From Chitinophagaceae bacterium (GTDB taxonomy: Bacteria; Bacteroidota; Bacteroidia; Chitinophagales; Chitinophagaceae), in the NCBI GenBank assembly GCA_947379895.1, contig CANCPA010000023.1, positions 1 to 35,844 on the forward strand: a DNA stretch of 35,844 nt. Reading direction: 5' to 3'. The notes beneath the pieces are model-generated. The model was not told the origin of the DNA and ran no database searches. It saw only the letters and a list, made by a program, of their open reading frames with translations. The translations under genes were made by a program, and so were the position numbers. The stretch's first letter is position 1; each line of letters begins with the position of its first letter. Below, piece by piece: positions 14,906 to 23,218 of the stretch.

Positions 14906-16717
14906 ATGAATAATGTTGCATTAACAGAAATAGATTTAGATGGGCAAATCCTATCAGTGACTATTCCTGATGCCTTTGAAAATGCTGATTTACTTCCACA
15001 AGTTGGTGATAATATTTTTAATCAAGAGAAATGGAAAGAAAATGACAATATCAAGGCAAATTGTGAAGTTGCAAAACAAAAAAGGTTCCCTGTAAGTTTT
15101 TCAATATCAGTTAATGCAATTTCATTTCAAATTATTTTACATTTTCTTTCAGAGAATAAATGTCTAATTTATTGGACCCCAATTAAAGATGTTGCCATTG
15201 AAAATGATTTTGTCCATCCTCATTGGGGATTTGAACCTCAAAAGCTTACTACAAAAAAAGAAACTGAATTAAGTGATATTGAGTCTACTTTAATAAAACT
15301 AACAGACAATTTACCCTTAGTTGTTTTTGAAATACATTTATTTCCGGATGGCAGATTTAATTTTGGTTTTGTTAATAAAGAAATGGGCATTTTTTTCCCT
15401 GAATTCAATAAAGAGGCTGTTAACCAAAACAACAAATTACTTTTTGCAAGGGTTCACCCGGATGATCAAGAAATACTACTAAATTCAATCACAAAGGTAT
15501 TTGCTCTAAATGTTTGGGAAGTAGAGTATAGGGTAATAGAGAATGGCCAAATAAGATGGGTAAAAGGCTTTGGACGTCCTGAAATTGGTGTAAATGGTGA
15601 CAGGATTACAGCCTATACATTTTTACAAGACATCACGATTCAAAAGAGACAAGAGGAACACCTAAAAAGTGTTATTGAGTCGAATAAAAAAATATTAAAG
15701 CGCCTTCAAAGACAACAGTTTGCCATAGAACAACATGTGAACCTTGCAGTTGTTAATTTGAGTTCGGGCATGTTTGAGTATCTAAATTATAAATTTTGTG
15801 TTTCACTTGGTTATAAGGAACAGGATTGGATTGGAAAAAAGATACAACAACTTTTTAAACCAGTAAATCAAGATGAATTATGGATTGATATTTTTCAAAT
15901 ATTAAAATCAGGAAATGTATGGAGAGATGAGATTTACTTCACGAAAAATAACTCAGATACTATTTGGTTTGCTTGTAGTTTAATTCCATACAAAGACAAT
16001 CTTAATAATGAGAAGTTCTTTGTGTTCAGTGAGGATATTTCTGAGAAAAAGAATCTTGTAAAGAAGCTAGAAGAAGAAAAGAGATTGTTTCGCCTTGAAT
16101 TATTGAGTGTTTCCTTTAAAGCTCAAGAAGAAATCAGAATATTAATTGGCAGAGAACTCCATGATAACATTAACCAAATGCTTGTTGCGAGTAAAATGAC
16201 TTTCGCAAGGTTAAAAAATAAGTATCCTGACATTGTCGAATATGGATTTCAGGAAGGTCTTTCAAATTTAGATGGCGCAATTCAAGGAATAAGAAAACTA
16301 TCAAAAGATTTAGTCATTTATAATGTAAATGATGTCGACCTGACTCAATTATTAATGGAGGAGATCTTTAATTTTAAAAGAAACGCTGCAATATCAACAG
16401 TTTATGATGTTGGCGAACTGAAAAGTCCGATTTCGGTAGATTTTAAAACACATCTAGTAAGAATATTACAAGAAGCTACAACTAATATCATTAAATATTC
16501 TGAAGCAACTGAGGTGAAAATCCTTTTTGAAGCAAATGAAGAACAAATTAACTTATCGATAGAAGATAATGGTTGTGGTTTTAATACTAAAAAAGTGAAT
16601 CAAGGTATTGGTTTAAAAAACATTCAGAGTAGAACTAGCGCAATGAATGGGAAATGTAACATTGTTTCAAGAGAAGGAAAAGGAACTTTCATTCATGTTT
16701 TTGTACCATTAATTTAA
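14906..16717 (+). CDS. PAS-domain sensor histidine kinase, NarL/DegS type
   Basis: The 603-residue protein has no membrane segment, so it is a cytoplasmic sensor. Order: an N-terminal region of unknown fold (1-120), a PAS domain (about 130-250, including VHPDDQ and WVKGFGRPEIG, ending DITIQKRQ) and a coiled linker. A second PAS domain follows (about 270-385, ending EDISEKKNLVKKLEEEK). The HisKA_3 dimerisation region has GRELHDNINQMLVASKM with phospho-acceptor His419. The HATPase domain has ILQEATTNIIKYSEATEV (N-box), EDNGCGFN (G1) and GIGLKNIQSR (G2). HisKA_3 kinases normally pair with LuxR/NarL response regulators, but none is encoded nearby, so its partner must be elsewhere. The signal is unknown; haem or flavin in a PAS domain is possible but not shown. 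Confidence 0.9.
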   Translation: MNNVALTEIDLDGQILSVTIPDAFENADLLPQVGDNIFNQEKWKENDNIKANCEVAKQKRFPVSFSISVNAISFQIILHFLSENKCLIYWTPIKDVAIENDFVHPHWGFEPQKLTTKKETELSDIESTLIKLTDNLPLVVFEIHLFPDGRFNFGFVNKEMGIFFPEFNKEAVNQNNKLLFARVHPDDQEILLNSITKVFALNVWEVEYRVIENGQIRWVKGFGRPEIGVNGDRITAYTFLQDITIQKRQEEHLKSVIESNKKILKRLQRQQFAIEQHVNLAVVNLSSGMFEYLNYKFCVSLGYKEQDWIGKKIQQLFKPVNQDELWIDIFQILKSGNVWRDEIYFTKNNSDTIWFACSLIPYKDNLNNEKFFVFSEDISEKKNLVKKLEEEKRLFRLELLSVSFKAQEEIRILIGRELHDNINQMLVASKMTFARLKNKYPDIVEYGFQEGLSNLDGAIQGIRKLSKDLVIYNVNDVDLTQLLMEEIFNFKRNAAISTVYDVGELKSPISVDFKTHLVRILQEATTNIIKYSEATEVKILFEANEEQINLSIEDNGCGFNTKKVNQGIGLKNIQSRTSAMNGKCNIVSREGKGTFIHVFVPLI

Positions 16718-16828
16718 TTAAGTTGTAGGCATTAGCAATTTCAATTACTTATATTTTGAATCTTTTTTTGGGTATTTCAAACTGAACTATATCTTTATGT
16801 TAATATTAAAACTCTAAAATGCTTATTT

Positions 16829-17329
16829 ATGAATGAATTTGCAAGTGAAATTGAAGAAGAAGAAAGTTATGGAAGCATCAAAACACTGACAATTTTAACA
16901 TTTATTGGTAGCTCATTAGGAATTGTTTCAGGAGTATGGGCATACCTAAAAAGCGCAGATAATCTAGCTAAAATGCAAGATTTAATTAGTAGTCCTGATT
17001 TTGATAAATTACCAGATTTTGCTAAAAAGTATTATTCTCAAGATACGATTGATTTCATGATTAAAATGGATGTTAATAAGTTACCTATTGCCATTTTGAA
17101 CTTTATTGGTTGTAGTCTTTGTATTTATGGTGCTATAGAAATGCGAAAGCTTAAAATGAGTGGCTTTTATACTTATATCATGGGTTCGTTATTGCCATTT
17201 ATTGGAATGTTCTTGTTTATGGGAAGTGCATATCTAAAGGGTGGCTACAATGTTTACATTGGATTAGGTATTACCGCACTTTTTATTACATTGTATGTAT
17301 TTCAAACTAAATATTTGGATGCTGATTAA
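16829..17329 (+). CDS. Small four-helix membrane protein, unidentified
   Basis: This 166-residue protein begins with an acidic stretch (MNEFASEIEEEESYG) followed by four predicted membrane helices at about 20-40, 88-106, 115-135 and 143-162. A polar loop of about 45 residues (SADNLAKMQDLISSPDFDKL...) lies between the first two. Many Bacteroidota encode small proteins of this general plan with unknown function; I cannot assign a family. It follows the kinase by 111 bases on the same strand, and a shared role is possible but not supported by motifs. Confidence 0.7.
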   Translation: MNEFASEIEEEESYGSIKTLTILTFIGSSLGIVSGVWAYLKSADNLAKMQDLISSPDFDKLPDFAKKYYSQDTIDFMIKMDVNKLPIAILNFIGCSLCIYGAIEMRKLKMSGFYTYIMGSLLPFIGMFLFMGSAYLKGGYNVYIGLGITALFITLYVFQTKYLDAD

Positions 17330-17373
17330 TAGGTTGAATCTTATTTTATAAACTCAGGCACATACTTTTTTGC

Positions 17374-17425
17374 AAACTCTATGAGAAAAGAATTCAATTA
17401 AAATTCTTTTCTCATAGAGTTTTTT
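17374..17425. terminator. Bidirectional terminator with perfect 21-bp stem
   Basis: The left arm at 17374-17394 (AAACTCTATGAGAAAAGAAT and one more base) pairs perfectly with 17402-17422 across a 7-base loop. The stem has A-runs on the left and T-runs on the right. It lies exactly between the converging membrane protein and YhhN-family genes and ends 1-2 bases before the latter's stop codon. Confidence 0.85.
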
Positions 17426-17426
17426 A

Positions 17427-18164
17427 TTAAATCTGTTTAAAATATTCAGTACCCAAGATTTTATCCTTAGTCCTGATAATACCCTTAACTATAAAAAATT
17501 GATAACACCCATATAGTGTTGCAGTAATAACATCAATCCAAGTAACTCTTCTATGAAAATAATAGATACTACTCTCGAAAGAAATATTGGCAAGTACCAA
17601 AAATAAAACGGCTATAACGGCAAATTTGTAATTATTTGCCTTGTTATTAAAATAAATATTTAGTACAGATGTGGAAAGCACAGCAATTGATGCTGCATAT
17701 AAGTAAATCAACACTTTATTGTTAATAAACAAATTGTGAGAGTGAAGAAAATATTCCATTATTCCATAGTATGTAAATAGTCCAACTAAAGAAATAAAAG
17801 CAGCCATTTTACCTGTCTTCAAAGAGAACCATTCAAATTTAAAAAATTGTAAAGCCACAAGAATGAATGATAACGCATAACATCCTAGTCCAATCCACTG
17901 ATGAAAAACGATAAATTCGATGGTCAAATAATCGCCTAAACAAGCAGCTATCATCGCACCTAAAAGTAACAAATGGTTTCGAGATATAAATTGTTGTAGG
18001 TATATCAAAAACAACATAGGCATCAATGTAGGTCTTGTATATATCCTTGTATTATAATATCTATAATATAGAAAATATCCTTCAGCAGCTAAAGTCAAAA
18101 AGTATAATACAATTACTACATTTTGAAGGAAGCCTCTTCTTAAAAAATCTGCAATCTTTTTCAT
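17427..18164 (-). CDS. YhhN-family membrane protein
   Basis: The 245 residues are mostly hydrophobic, with about eight membrane helices. The segment TRPTLMPMLFLIYL, followed by GAMIAACLGDYLTI and GLGCYALSFI, matches the K/R-P...P, L-x-G-D and G-x-x-F/Y-L motifs of the YhhN family, which includes lysoplasmalogenase (TMEM86). That enzyme breaks the vinyl ether bond of lysoplasmalogens; whether this copy does so is unknown. It is the last gene of a reverse-strand group with the exosortase, 53 bases after the preceding gene. Confidence 0.75.
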   Translation of the reverse strand: MKKIADFLRRGFLQNVVIVLYFLTLAAEGYFLYYRYYNTRIYTRPTLMPMLFLIYLQQFISRNHLLLLGAMIAACLGDYLTIEFIVFHQWIGLGCYALSFILVALQFFKFEWFSLKTGKMAAFISLVGLFTYYGIMEYFLHSHNLFINNKVLIYLYAASIAVLSTSVLNIYFNNKANNYKFAVIAVLFLVLANISFESSIYYFHRRVTWIDVITATLYGCYQFFIVKGIIRTKDKILGTEYFKQI

Positions 18165-18217
18165 ATCGTCTTATTTATCAATATCAAATTTAGTAAAAAG
18201 TAATTTTCACGCAAACC

Positions 18218-18595
18218 TTAAACATTTAAACTTTCATTTTCATCCCTATAAAATGCTCTATCAACCAACCAAGCAATTACAAATGGCAAAGGGGAGAACA
18301 TTGCAGGTACCACAATAAAATATTCATTAAGAAAATTTAATGCTGGTATTTTTAGGATTACGTAAATTATCAATAATATACCATAAGCCTTTGCAGAATA
18401 CCAAAACAATTCTTTGTGTGTACTTACCCATAACCCATAAAAGCCCAATCCTATTTGCATAAGCAATTCGACCTTAATGATGATATGCATAAAAATCGAA
18501 GGAAGTAAATGAACATAAGGCTTTAAAAATGCCAACAATATAATTGCCAATATGTTAATAACCATACATATCCAAAACAAACTATCTTTTCGCAT
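18218..18595 (-). CDS. Small exosortase-linked membrane protein
   Basis: This 125-residue protein has four predicted membrane helices (about 5-24, 34-56, 67-84 and 92-112) and an acidic tail (RDENESLNV). No catalytic motif is visible. Its ATG lies inside the 3' end of the exosortase gene (14-base overlap), so the two are translationally coupled and probably work together. Small membrane partners of this sort are known beside several exosortase types in Bacteroidota (for example XrtX-associated proteins). Assignment to one of those is inference from context. Confidence 0.7.
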   Translation of the reverse strand: MRKDSLFWICMVINILAIILLAFLKPYVHLLPSIFMHIIIKVELLMQIGLGFYGLWVSTHKELFWYSAKAYGILLIIYVILKIPALNFLNEYFIVVPAMFSPLPFVIAWLVDRAFYRDENESLNV

Positions 18596-19127
18596 CCTGT
18601 TTTACTTTATTTATATACATGACCCAACCGATAAAAATCAATACATACATGACAAGTGTAAATACATAATGATGAGTGGTTTCGAAAAGTTGTGGATAGT
18701 ACACATAGATATATTGAAGACCTGCACAACGAAACATGTTAGCTACAATTAATGCAAAAATACCAACAGAAATATAAATCCATTTCCTCGTTAAAGTACC
18801 GGGCAATAAAGCAATTACCCCCGCATAAATTAGCATGAGTTCTAATCCATTACAAGCATCGCCAATTCTCAATAAAGCATGATTATACCTCACAAGTATC
18901 ACTTCTCCTGGCTGTCCATCAATGCAATATGCTTTTTTTAATTTAGAACTACTGAATAAATTAATTACAACAATTGTTCCCTCACCTATTAATTTAGTTA
19001 GTATTTTATCAGGAAAAGTTAACGGTTTTAATATGTATACATATAACAAACGCCATAATGCCACACACGACACTGACTTGATGATGAATTGTTGTGCAGG
19101 CCCTAGGTTTAACCATTTTTGTTTCAT
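18582..19127 (-). CDS. Exosortase/archaeosortase-family transpeptidase
   Basis: Exosortases cut C-terminal sorting signals of exported proteins at the membrane and are usually tied to surface polysaccharide or glycoprotein systems. The 181-residue protein has several membrane helices and the full catalytic set: Cys92 in GDACNGLELML, Arg133 in NMFRCAGL and His152/153 in TTHHYVF. It is short compared with the long exosortases of Proteobacteria, as are several Bacteroidota subtypes (XrtX, XrtF and others). I cannot fix the subtype by eye. It is the first gene of a three-gene reverse operon. No protein in this window carries a matching C-terminal signal, so its substrates are elsewhere. Confidence 0.88.
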   Translation of the reverse strand: MKQKWLNLGPAQQFIIKSVSCVALWRLLYVYILKPLTFPDKILTKLIGEGTIVVINLFSSSKLKKAYCIDGQPGEVILVRYNHALLRIGDACNGLELMLIYAGVIALLPGTLTRKWIYISVGIFALIVANMFRCAGLQYIYVYYPQLFETTHHYVFTLVMYVLIFIGWVMYINKVKQDAKR

Positions 19128-19348
19128 TGTGTAATGTAGCTGAATGTATTAAATTAAATTAATTCGCTTCGCAATATACATATCTAAGTCGAACTAACAA
19201 CTTTGTAGCTTATTCCTGTATAAAATGTTTTAACAATCGCCTTTTATTCATTTATTTTTATTAATAATTTAGTGAAAGTATAAATAAATAGTATTAGAAT
19301 TGCCTTTTATAAATGACTCTAGAATTCAGTCATACAAAAACTATTTAG

Positions 19349-22309
19349 ATGAAACATTATTTCTTATTGCCTTTTGTTATCCTTTCCACTATTTGCATTA
19401 ATGCTCAAAGTAATCAGAGTGTATCTGTCAATTTTTTAAAGCAATTAAAAGCTAATTTGCTTTCCTCATCTAATTCAAATAATGATTTGGGAGAATTCTC
19501 GATTTCTGATGCATATACAGATAAATCATCTGGATTAAGTCACATTTATTTGCAACAGGTTTATAAGGGTATTAAGGTATTTAATTCTATTAAGTCTGTA
19601 GTTACACGTAATGACTCTGTGATTTATCAATCGGGTGATTTTATCAAATATACCTCTCAAACTGATAAAGTACCTTCAATTTTTGCTGCAAAAGCAATTT
19701 CAAATGCCACTTTACATTTAGGACTACCTGCTATCACTCAACTAAATGAAATTGAAAACAGGCTTTCTACTGAAAATAAAATTATTTTCAATAAAGCAAA
19801 CATTGCCAAGCAAAGTATTATCGCCGAGTTGGTTTGGTTTCCGAATGAATCGACGAAATCTTTAAACCTTGCATGGAATATTAGTATCGACGTTATTAAT
19901 TCTACGGATTATTGGTTGATAAGTGTAGATGCACATAATGGCGAAATAATTGGCCAATCAAATTACACAATATCTGAATCTAATATTGATTTGCATTATC
20001 TTGAAACCGATAATGAAATAAAATCAAAAGCATCCTCTATAACTCAAAAAACGTTAGGCTTAAATGGAGGCAGTCCATTACCCTATACTTCTAACTTCAA
20101 TGTCATTCCTTTTCCTCATGAAAGCAAATTTGTTGGTGCTGTTTCTCAGGTTTTGAATCCTTGGACTATGACAGGCACTACAAATGCCACTACCTATGGA
20201 TGGAATTCTGATGGGGATAGTACTTATGCTTACACAAGAGGAAATAATGCATTTGCCTATATTGACAGTGCCGGACTTGATAAACCTGGACTACCCGCCT
20301 ACTCTACTTCCCAATCCCCTTTATTAAACTTTAATGCAATTCCTAACTTTAATACATCTGTGACGAATTCCAATAATAGAGATTTTGCATCTAGTAATTT
20401 ATTTTATTGGAATAACATCATGCACGATGTATTTTACCAATATGGTTTTGATGAAGCTGCTGGTAATTTTCAACAAAACAACTTAGGGAGAGGTGGTATT
20501 GGAGGTGATTATGTGAAAGCAGAAGCACAATATGGTAATGGTAAGGGCGTATATGTAAATAATGCCAATTTTACAACTCCTGTAGATGGTTCGAATGGTA
20601 TTATGCGTATGTTTTTGTATAACCCGGTTTTTGGCAATCTTACCATCAATTCCCCGTATTCAATTGCAGGAGTAGATACGTTTAGAGAGGGAAGAGTAAG
20701 CCCCTATAACTATTTGAGGAATGTAGGAACGATTAAAGGGCAATTGGTACTTTATAACGATGATGCTGCAGGTACTGTACATACAGCTTGTGCTGCACCA
20801 ACCAATAATGTGGCAGGAAAGATTGTTTTTATTTATAGTACAGTATGTAATTATGCGCTCAAAATTAAAAATGCACAAAATGCAGGTGCAATAGCAGTTT
20901 TAGTAGGCAGGGCAAATGGCCCTTCTTTAGCTATGGGGGGAACAGACTCTTCAATAACGATTCCCGCTGTGATGATCTCATCCACTGATGGCAATAAAAT
21001 AGCAGCAGCGCTTGCTAATAAAGATTCTGTATCCATTACTTTAACATCAGGAGTATATATTGATGGTGCAATTGATAATAGTGTCAATACGCATGAATAC
21101 GCACACGGGATTTCTAACCGTCTAACAGGGGGGCCTTCAAATTCCTCATGTCTTTATAATAAAGAAGAAGGTGGAGAAGGATGGAGTGATTATTTGGCAG
21201 CGATGGTTACTACAAATTGGGCAACTGTGAATTTGAGCGATAGCGGCATGGTAAAATATCATGCGGCTTATACAATTAATCAGGTACCGGGTGGGGTTGG
21301 AAGTAGAACTTACCCTTACACAACAAATATGACAATTAACCCTCATACTTATGCTGATGTAGCAGATACGGTAAAGCATAAGAGTTATGATGCTAATAAA
21401 AATGTGATCCTAAATGGTACCGAAGTACATTATATTGGTGAGGTTTGGTGTTCTGTATTATGGGATTTAACTTGGAATATTATCAAGCAAGAAGCAAAGA
21501 TTAATCCACTGATATATGATGTGTCAAATGGAGGTGGAAATGTAATTGCCTTACAATTAGTGATTACAGGAATGAAACTGCAAAAGTGTTCTCCCGGCTT
21601 CTTAGATGCAAGAAATGCAATACTTGCAGCAGATTCTATATTATTTAATTATAAACACAAATGTGCCATTTGGAATGCATTTGCTCGTAGAGGTATGGGG
21701 TGGAGTGCTGTTCAAGGAAGTTCAAATAGTACTACCGATCAGGTTGTTGCATTTGATGTACCTGTATGCACACTTCCTTTGAATCTGATTTCATTTACAG
21801 TTGCTCAATTGGGCAATCAGGCATTATTGAATTGGAAGACTGTGGCAGAATTTAATACACAATCTTTTATTGTTCAATACTCAACAAATGGAAAAGATTG
21901 GACAGATGTAGATACTATTTCTTCAAAGAATTTGTCTACAGAAAATGATTATTCGGCAATAGTCAATCAATTATTTAAAGGCGATAACTATTTTCGATTG
22001 AAGATGGAGGATAAAAATGGTAGCTATACTTATAGTAATATAGTTTCTATCAATTGCGAGGGCAACTCATCATCCTTTCTCATTTATCCCAATCCCACTA
22101 AGAATATTTTATATGTACAACTAAATAATTCCACAACCGCTAATACTATCATTCAGGTTACAGATATAGCAGGAAAAATATTAAAACAAATTATTCAAAA
22201 AGGCAATAATCAAACTGTGAAAATCGACATCAATAACCTATCAAATGGTAGCTATCTATTAGTAGTAAAGGGGGAAATGGAAGAGAAAAGGATATTCATA
22301 AAAGAATAA
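19349..22309 (+). CDS. Secreted M36 (fungalysin-like) metallopeptidase with T9SS tail
   Basis: The 986-residue extracellular protease starts with a signal peptide (MKHYFLLPFVILSTICINAQ). An FTP-type propeptide region follows (about 25-210, with HIYLQQVYKGIKVFNS and LAWNISIDV). The M36 catalytic domain has the zinc motif THEYAHGISNRLTGGP (His582, Glu583, His586) and third ligand Glu610 in GGEGWSDY. A PA domain (about 465-575, GKIVFIYSTVCNYALKIKNA) is inserted before the zinc motif, as in several bacterial M36 enzymes. After the peptidase comes a fibronectin-like module (LNLISFTVAQLGNQALLNWK). The end is a T9SS type A sorting domain (LIYPNPTKNILYVQLNN... to RIFIKE, about 910-986). It is therefore exported across the outer membrane by the type IX system. 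It stands alone, divergent from the exosortase operon. Confidence 0.93.
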   Translation: MKHYFLLPFVILSTICINAQSNQSVSVNFLKQLKANLLSSSNSNNDLGEFSISDAYTDKSSGLSHIYLQQVYKGIKVFNSIKSVVTRNDSVIYQSGDFIKYTSQTDKVPSIFAAKAISNATLHLGLPAITQLNEIENRLSTENKIIFNKANIAKQSIIAELVWFPNESTKSLNLAWNISIDVINSTDYWLISVDAHNGEIIGQSNYTISESNIDLHYLETDNEIKSKASSITQKTLGLNGGSPLPYTSNFNVIPFPHESKFVGAVSQVLNPWTMTGTTNATTYGWNSDGDSTYAYTRGNNAFAYIDSAGLDKPGLPAYSTSQSPLLNFNAIPNFNTSVTNSNNRDFASSNLFYWNNIMHDVFYQYGFDEAAGNFQQNNLGRGGIGGDYVKAEAQYGNGKGVYVNNANFTTPVDGSNGIMRMFLYNPVFGNLTINSPYSIAGVDTFREGRVSPYNYLRNVGTIKGQLVLYNDDAAGTVHTACAAPTNNVAGKIVFIYSTVCNYALKIKNAQNAGAIAVLVGRANGPSLAMGGTDSSITIPAVMISSTDGNKIAAALANKDSVSITLTSGVYIDGAIDNSVNTHEYAHGISNRLTGGPSNSSCLYNKEEGGEGWSDYLAAMVTTNWATVNLSDSGMVKYHAAYTINQVPGGVGSRTYPYTTNMTINPHTYADVADTVKHKSYDANKNVILNGTEVHYIGEVWCSVLWDLTWNIIKQEAKINPLIYDVSNGGGNVIALQLVITGMKLQKCSPGFLDARNAILAADSILFNYKHKCAIWNAFARRGMGWSAVQGSSNSTTDQVVAFDVPVCTLPLNLISFTVAQLGNQALLNWKTVAEFNTQSFIVQYSTNGKDWTDVDTISSKNLSTENDYSAIVNQLFKGDNYFRLKMEDKNGSYTYSNIVSINCEGNSSSFLIYPNPTKNILYVQLNNSTTANTIIQVTDIAGKILKQIIQKGNNQTVKIDINNLSNGSYLLVVKGEMEEKRIFIKE

Positions 22310-22331
22310 AGGCAATTTGTTTTCCATTGGT

Positions 22332-22373
22332 TTTAACACTTATTAGTAGTAAGTAATAAGTTAACGTGTTAAA
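22332..22373 (+). terminator. Possible terminator hairpin after the M36 gene
   Basis: TTTAACAC (22332-22339) can pair with GTGTTAAA (22366-22373), and ACTTATTA pairs with TAATAAGT inside it. There is no clear T-tract on the forward strand, so this is only a possible transcript end. Confidence 0.3.
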
Positions 22374-22467
22374 TAACAGCTATGAATAGTACGAGAGGCC
22401 TGCTATAGTGACCGATTTTCGGACATTACTGCATCAGTTGGGAATTATGAAATAAGAGGGAATGTGT

Positions 22468-22904
22468 GAGTGAAGAAGTGGAATGTTTAAGAGTTATTAA
22501 GCTAAGGGTGAGAATTATTGGTGTGAAGGGGAGATTTTGTTTGTTGGGTATTTTGCAGAGCACAGGTAGAGCAGAATGCACATCAAGGTGAGCGGAGAGC
22601 ACTTCGGGGTGAGTGGGGAACGGATAGGGGAGGCTACATTAGCCGCAAGAAAGGTCGGGAAGCACTTCGAAGTGAGTGTTAACCACTTACGGGAGACCGG
22701 AATGGTTTAAAGGGAGATCAGAATGCACATCAGGCAGAGCAGAATGCACATCAGTGTAAGCGGGAATCGGATAGGGAAGGCAACATTAGCCGCAAGATAG
22801 GTCGGGAAGCACTTCGAGGTGAGTGTTAAGAACTTGCGGGAGGCTGGAATGGTTTGAAGGGAGGTCAGAATGCACATCAGGCAGAGCAGAATGGAGGTAG
22901 GGGT
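22468..22904. repeat. Degenerate tandem array 2: 21-bp period with a 147-bp higher-order repeat
   Basis: From about 22468 the sequence divides into units of 21 bases, many starting GAG or GG, for example GAGCAGAATGCACATCAGGC, GATCAGAATGCACATCAG and GAGCGGAGAGCACTTCGG. One phase slip occurs near 22552-22569. A seven-unit block starting CGGATAGGG at 22621 recurs at 22768, exactly 147 bases (7 x 21) later, with few changes. The array is G-rich on this strand, unlike its AT-rich surroundings. The reverse strand reads as heptapeptides such as ALPDVHS and DLPSNHS, broken by a few stops. No start signal or known domain supports a gene. Confidence 0.85.
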
Positions 22905-23061
22905 TAGTGAAATATAAACTATAATAGGGATAGTTTTCCAAATAATGGATAGTGTTATGTCGATTTTTATTTGTTTTAAACAAATATATTGGCTATTACT
23001 TAGCTATTTAATGATTAGTAAAACGTGTGTTTATTTTTTGAATTAATTTGTGTTTCAAAGA

Positions 23062-23168
23062 ATCACAATGGGTGCATAAAAGATTTTCGTTAGACCTGAC
23101 AGGTTTTCAAAATCTGTCAGGTCTGATGGTTCTGAACAAACGAAATACTTTTATACACCCGTCGCAAT
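23062..23168. mobile_element. Short MITE-like element A2
   Basis: The 91-bp core (23070-23160) is bounded by GGGTGCATAAAAGATTTTCG and the complement of CGAAATACTTTTATACACCC, the same ends as element A1. The flanking 8-mers ATCACAAT and GTCGCAAT agree at six of eight positions, as a decayed 8-bp target duplication would. The inside is nearly all one palindrome: AGACCTGACAG (23092-23102) with CTGTCAGGTCT (23114-23124). It lies 58 bases upstream of the next gene, just before that gene's promoter element. Confidence 0.7.
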
Positions 23169-23197
23169 GGCAAAATAATATTGAAAAAAATTTCAAC

Positions 23198-23205
23198 TAT
23201 ATTTG
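23198..23205 (+). promoter_or_regulatory. -7 promoter element of the papain-fold gene
   Basis: TATATTTG matches TAnnTTTG exactly and ends 13 bases before the ATG at 23219. A TTG at 23181-23183 is the only -33 candidate, and its 14-base spacing is shorter than usual. Confidence 0.45.
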
Positions 23206-23218
23206 AAATATTAAAATA

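Noticed and set aside
20660-21379. Several reverse frames of 72-78 codons inside the M36 peptidase gene
   Set aside because: They are antisense shadows of a well-supported gene with clear domains.
22468-22904. CRISPR array
   Set aside because: Units are contiguous and degenerate, with no alternation of constant repeats and unique spacers, and no cas genes are nearby.
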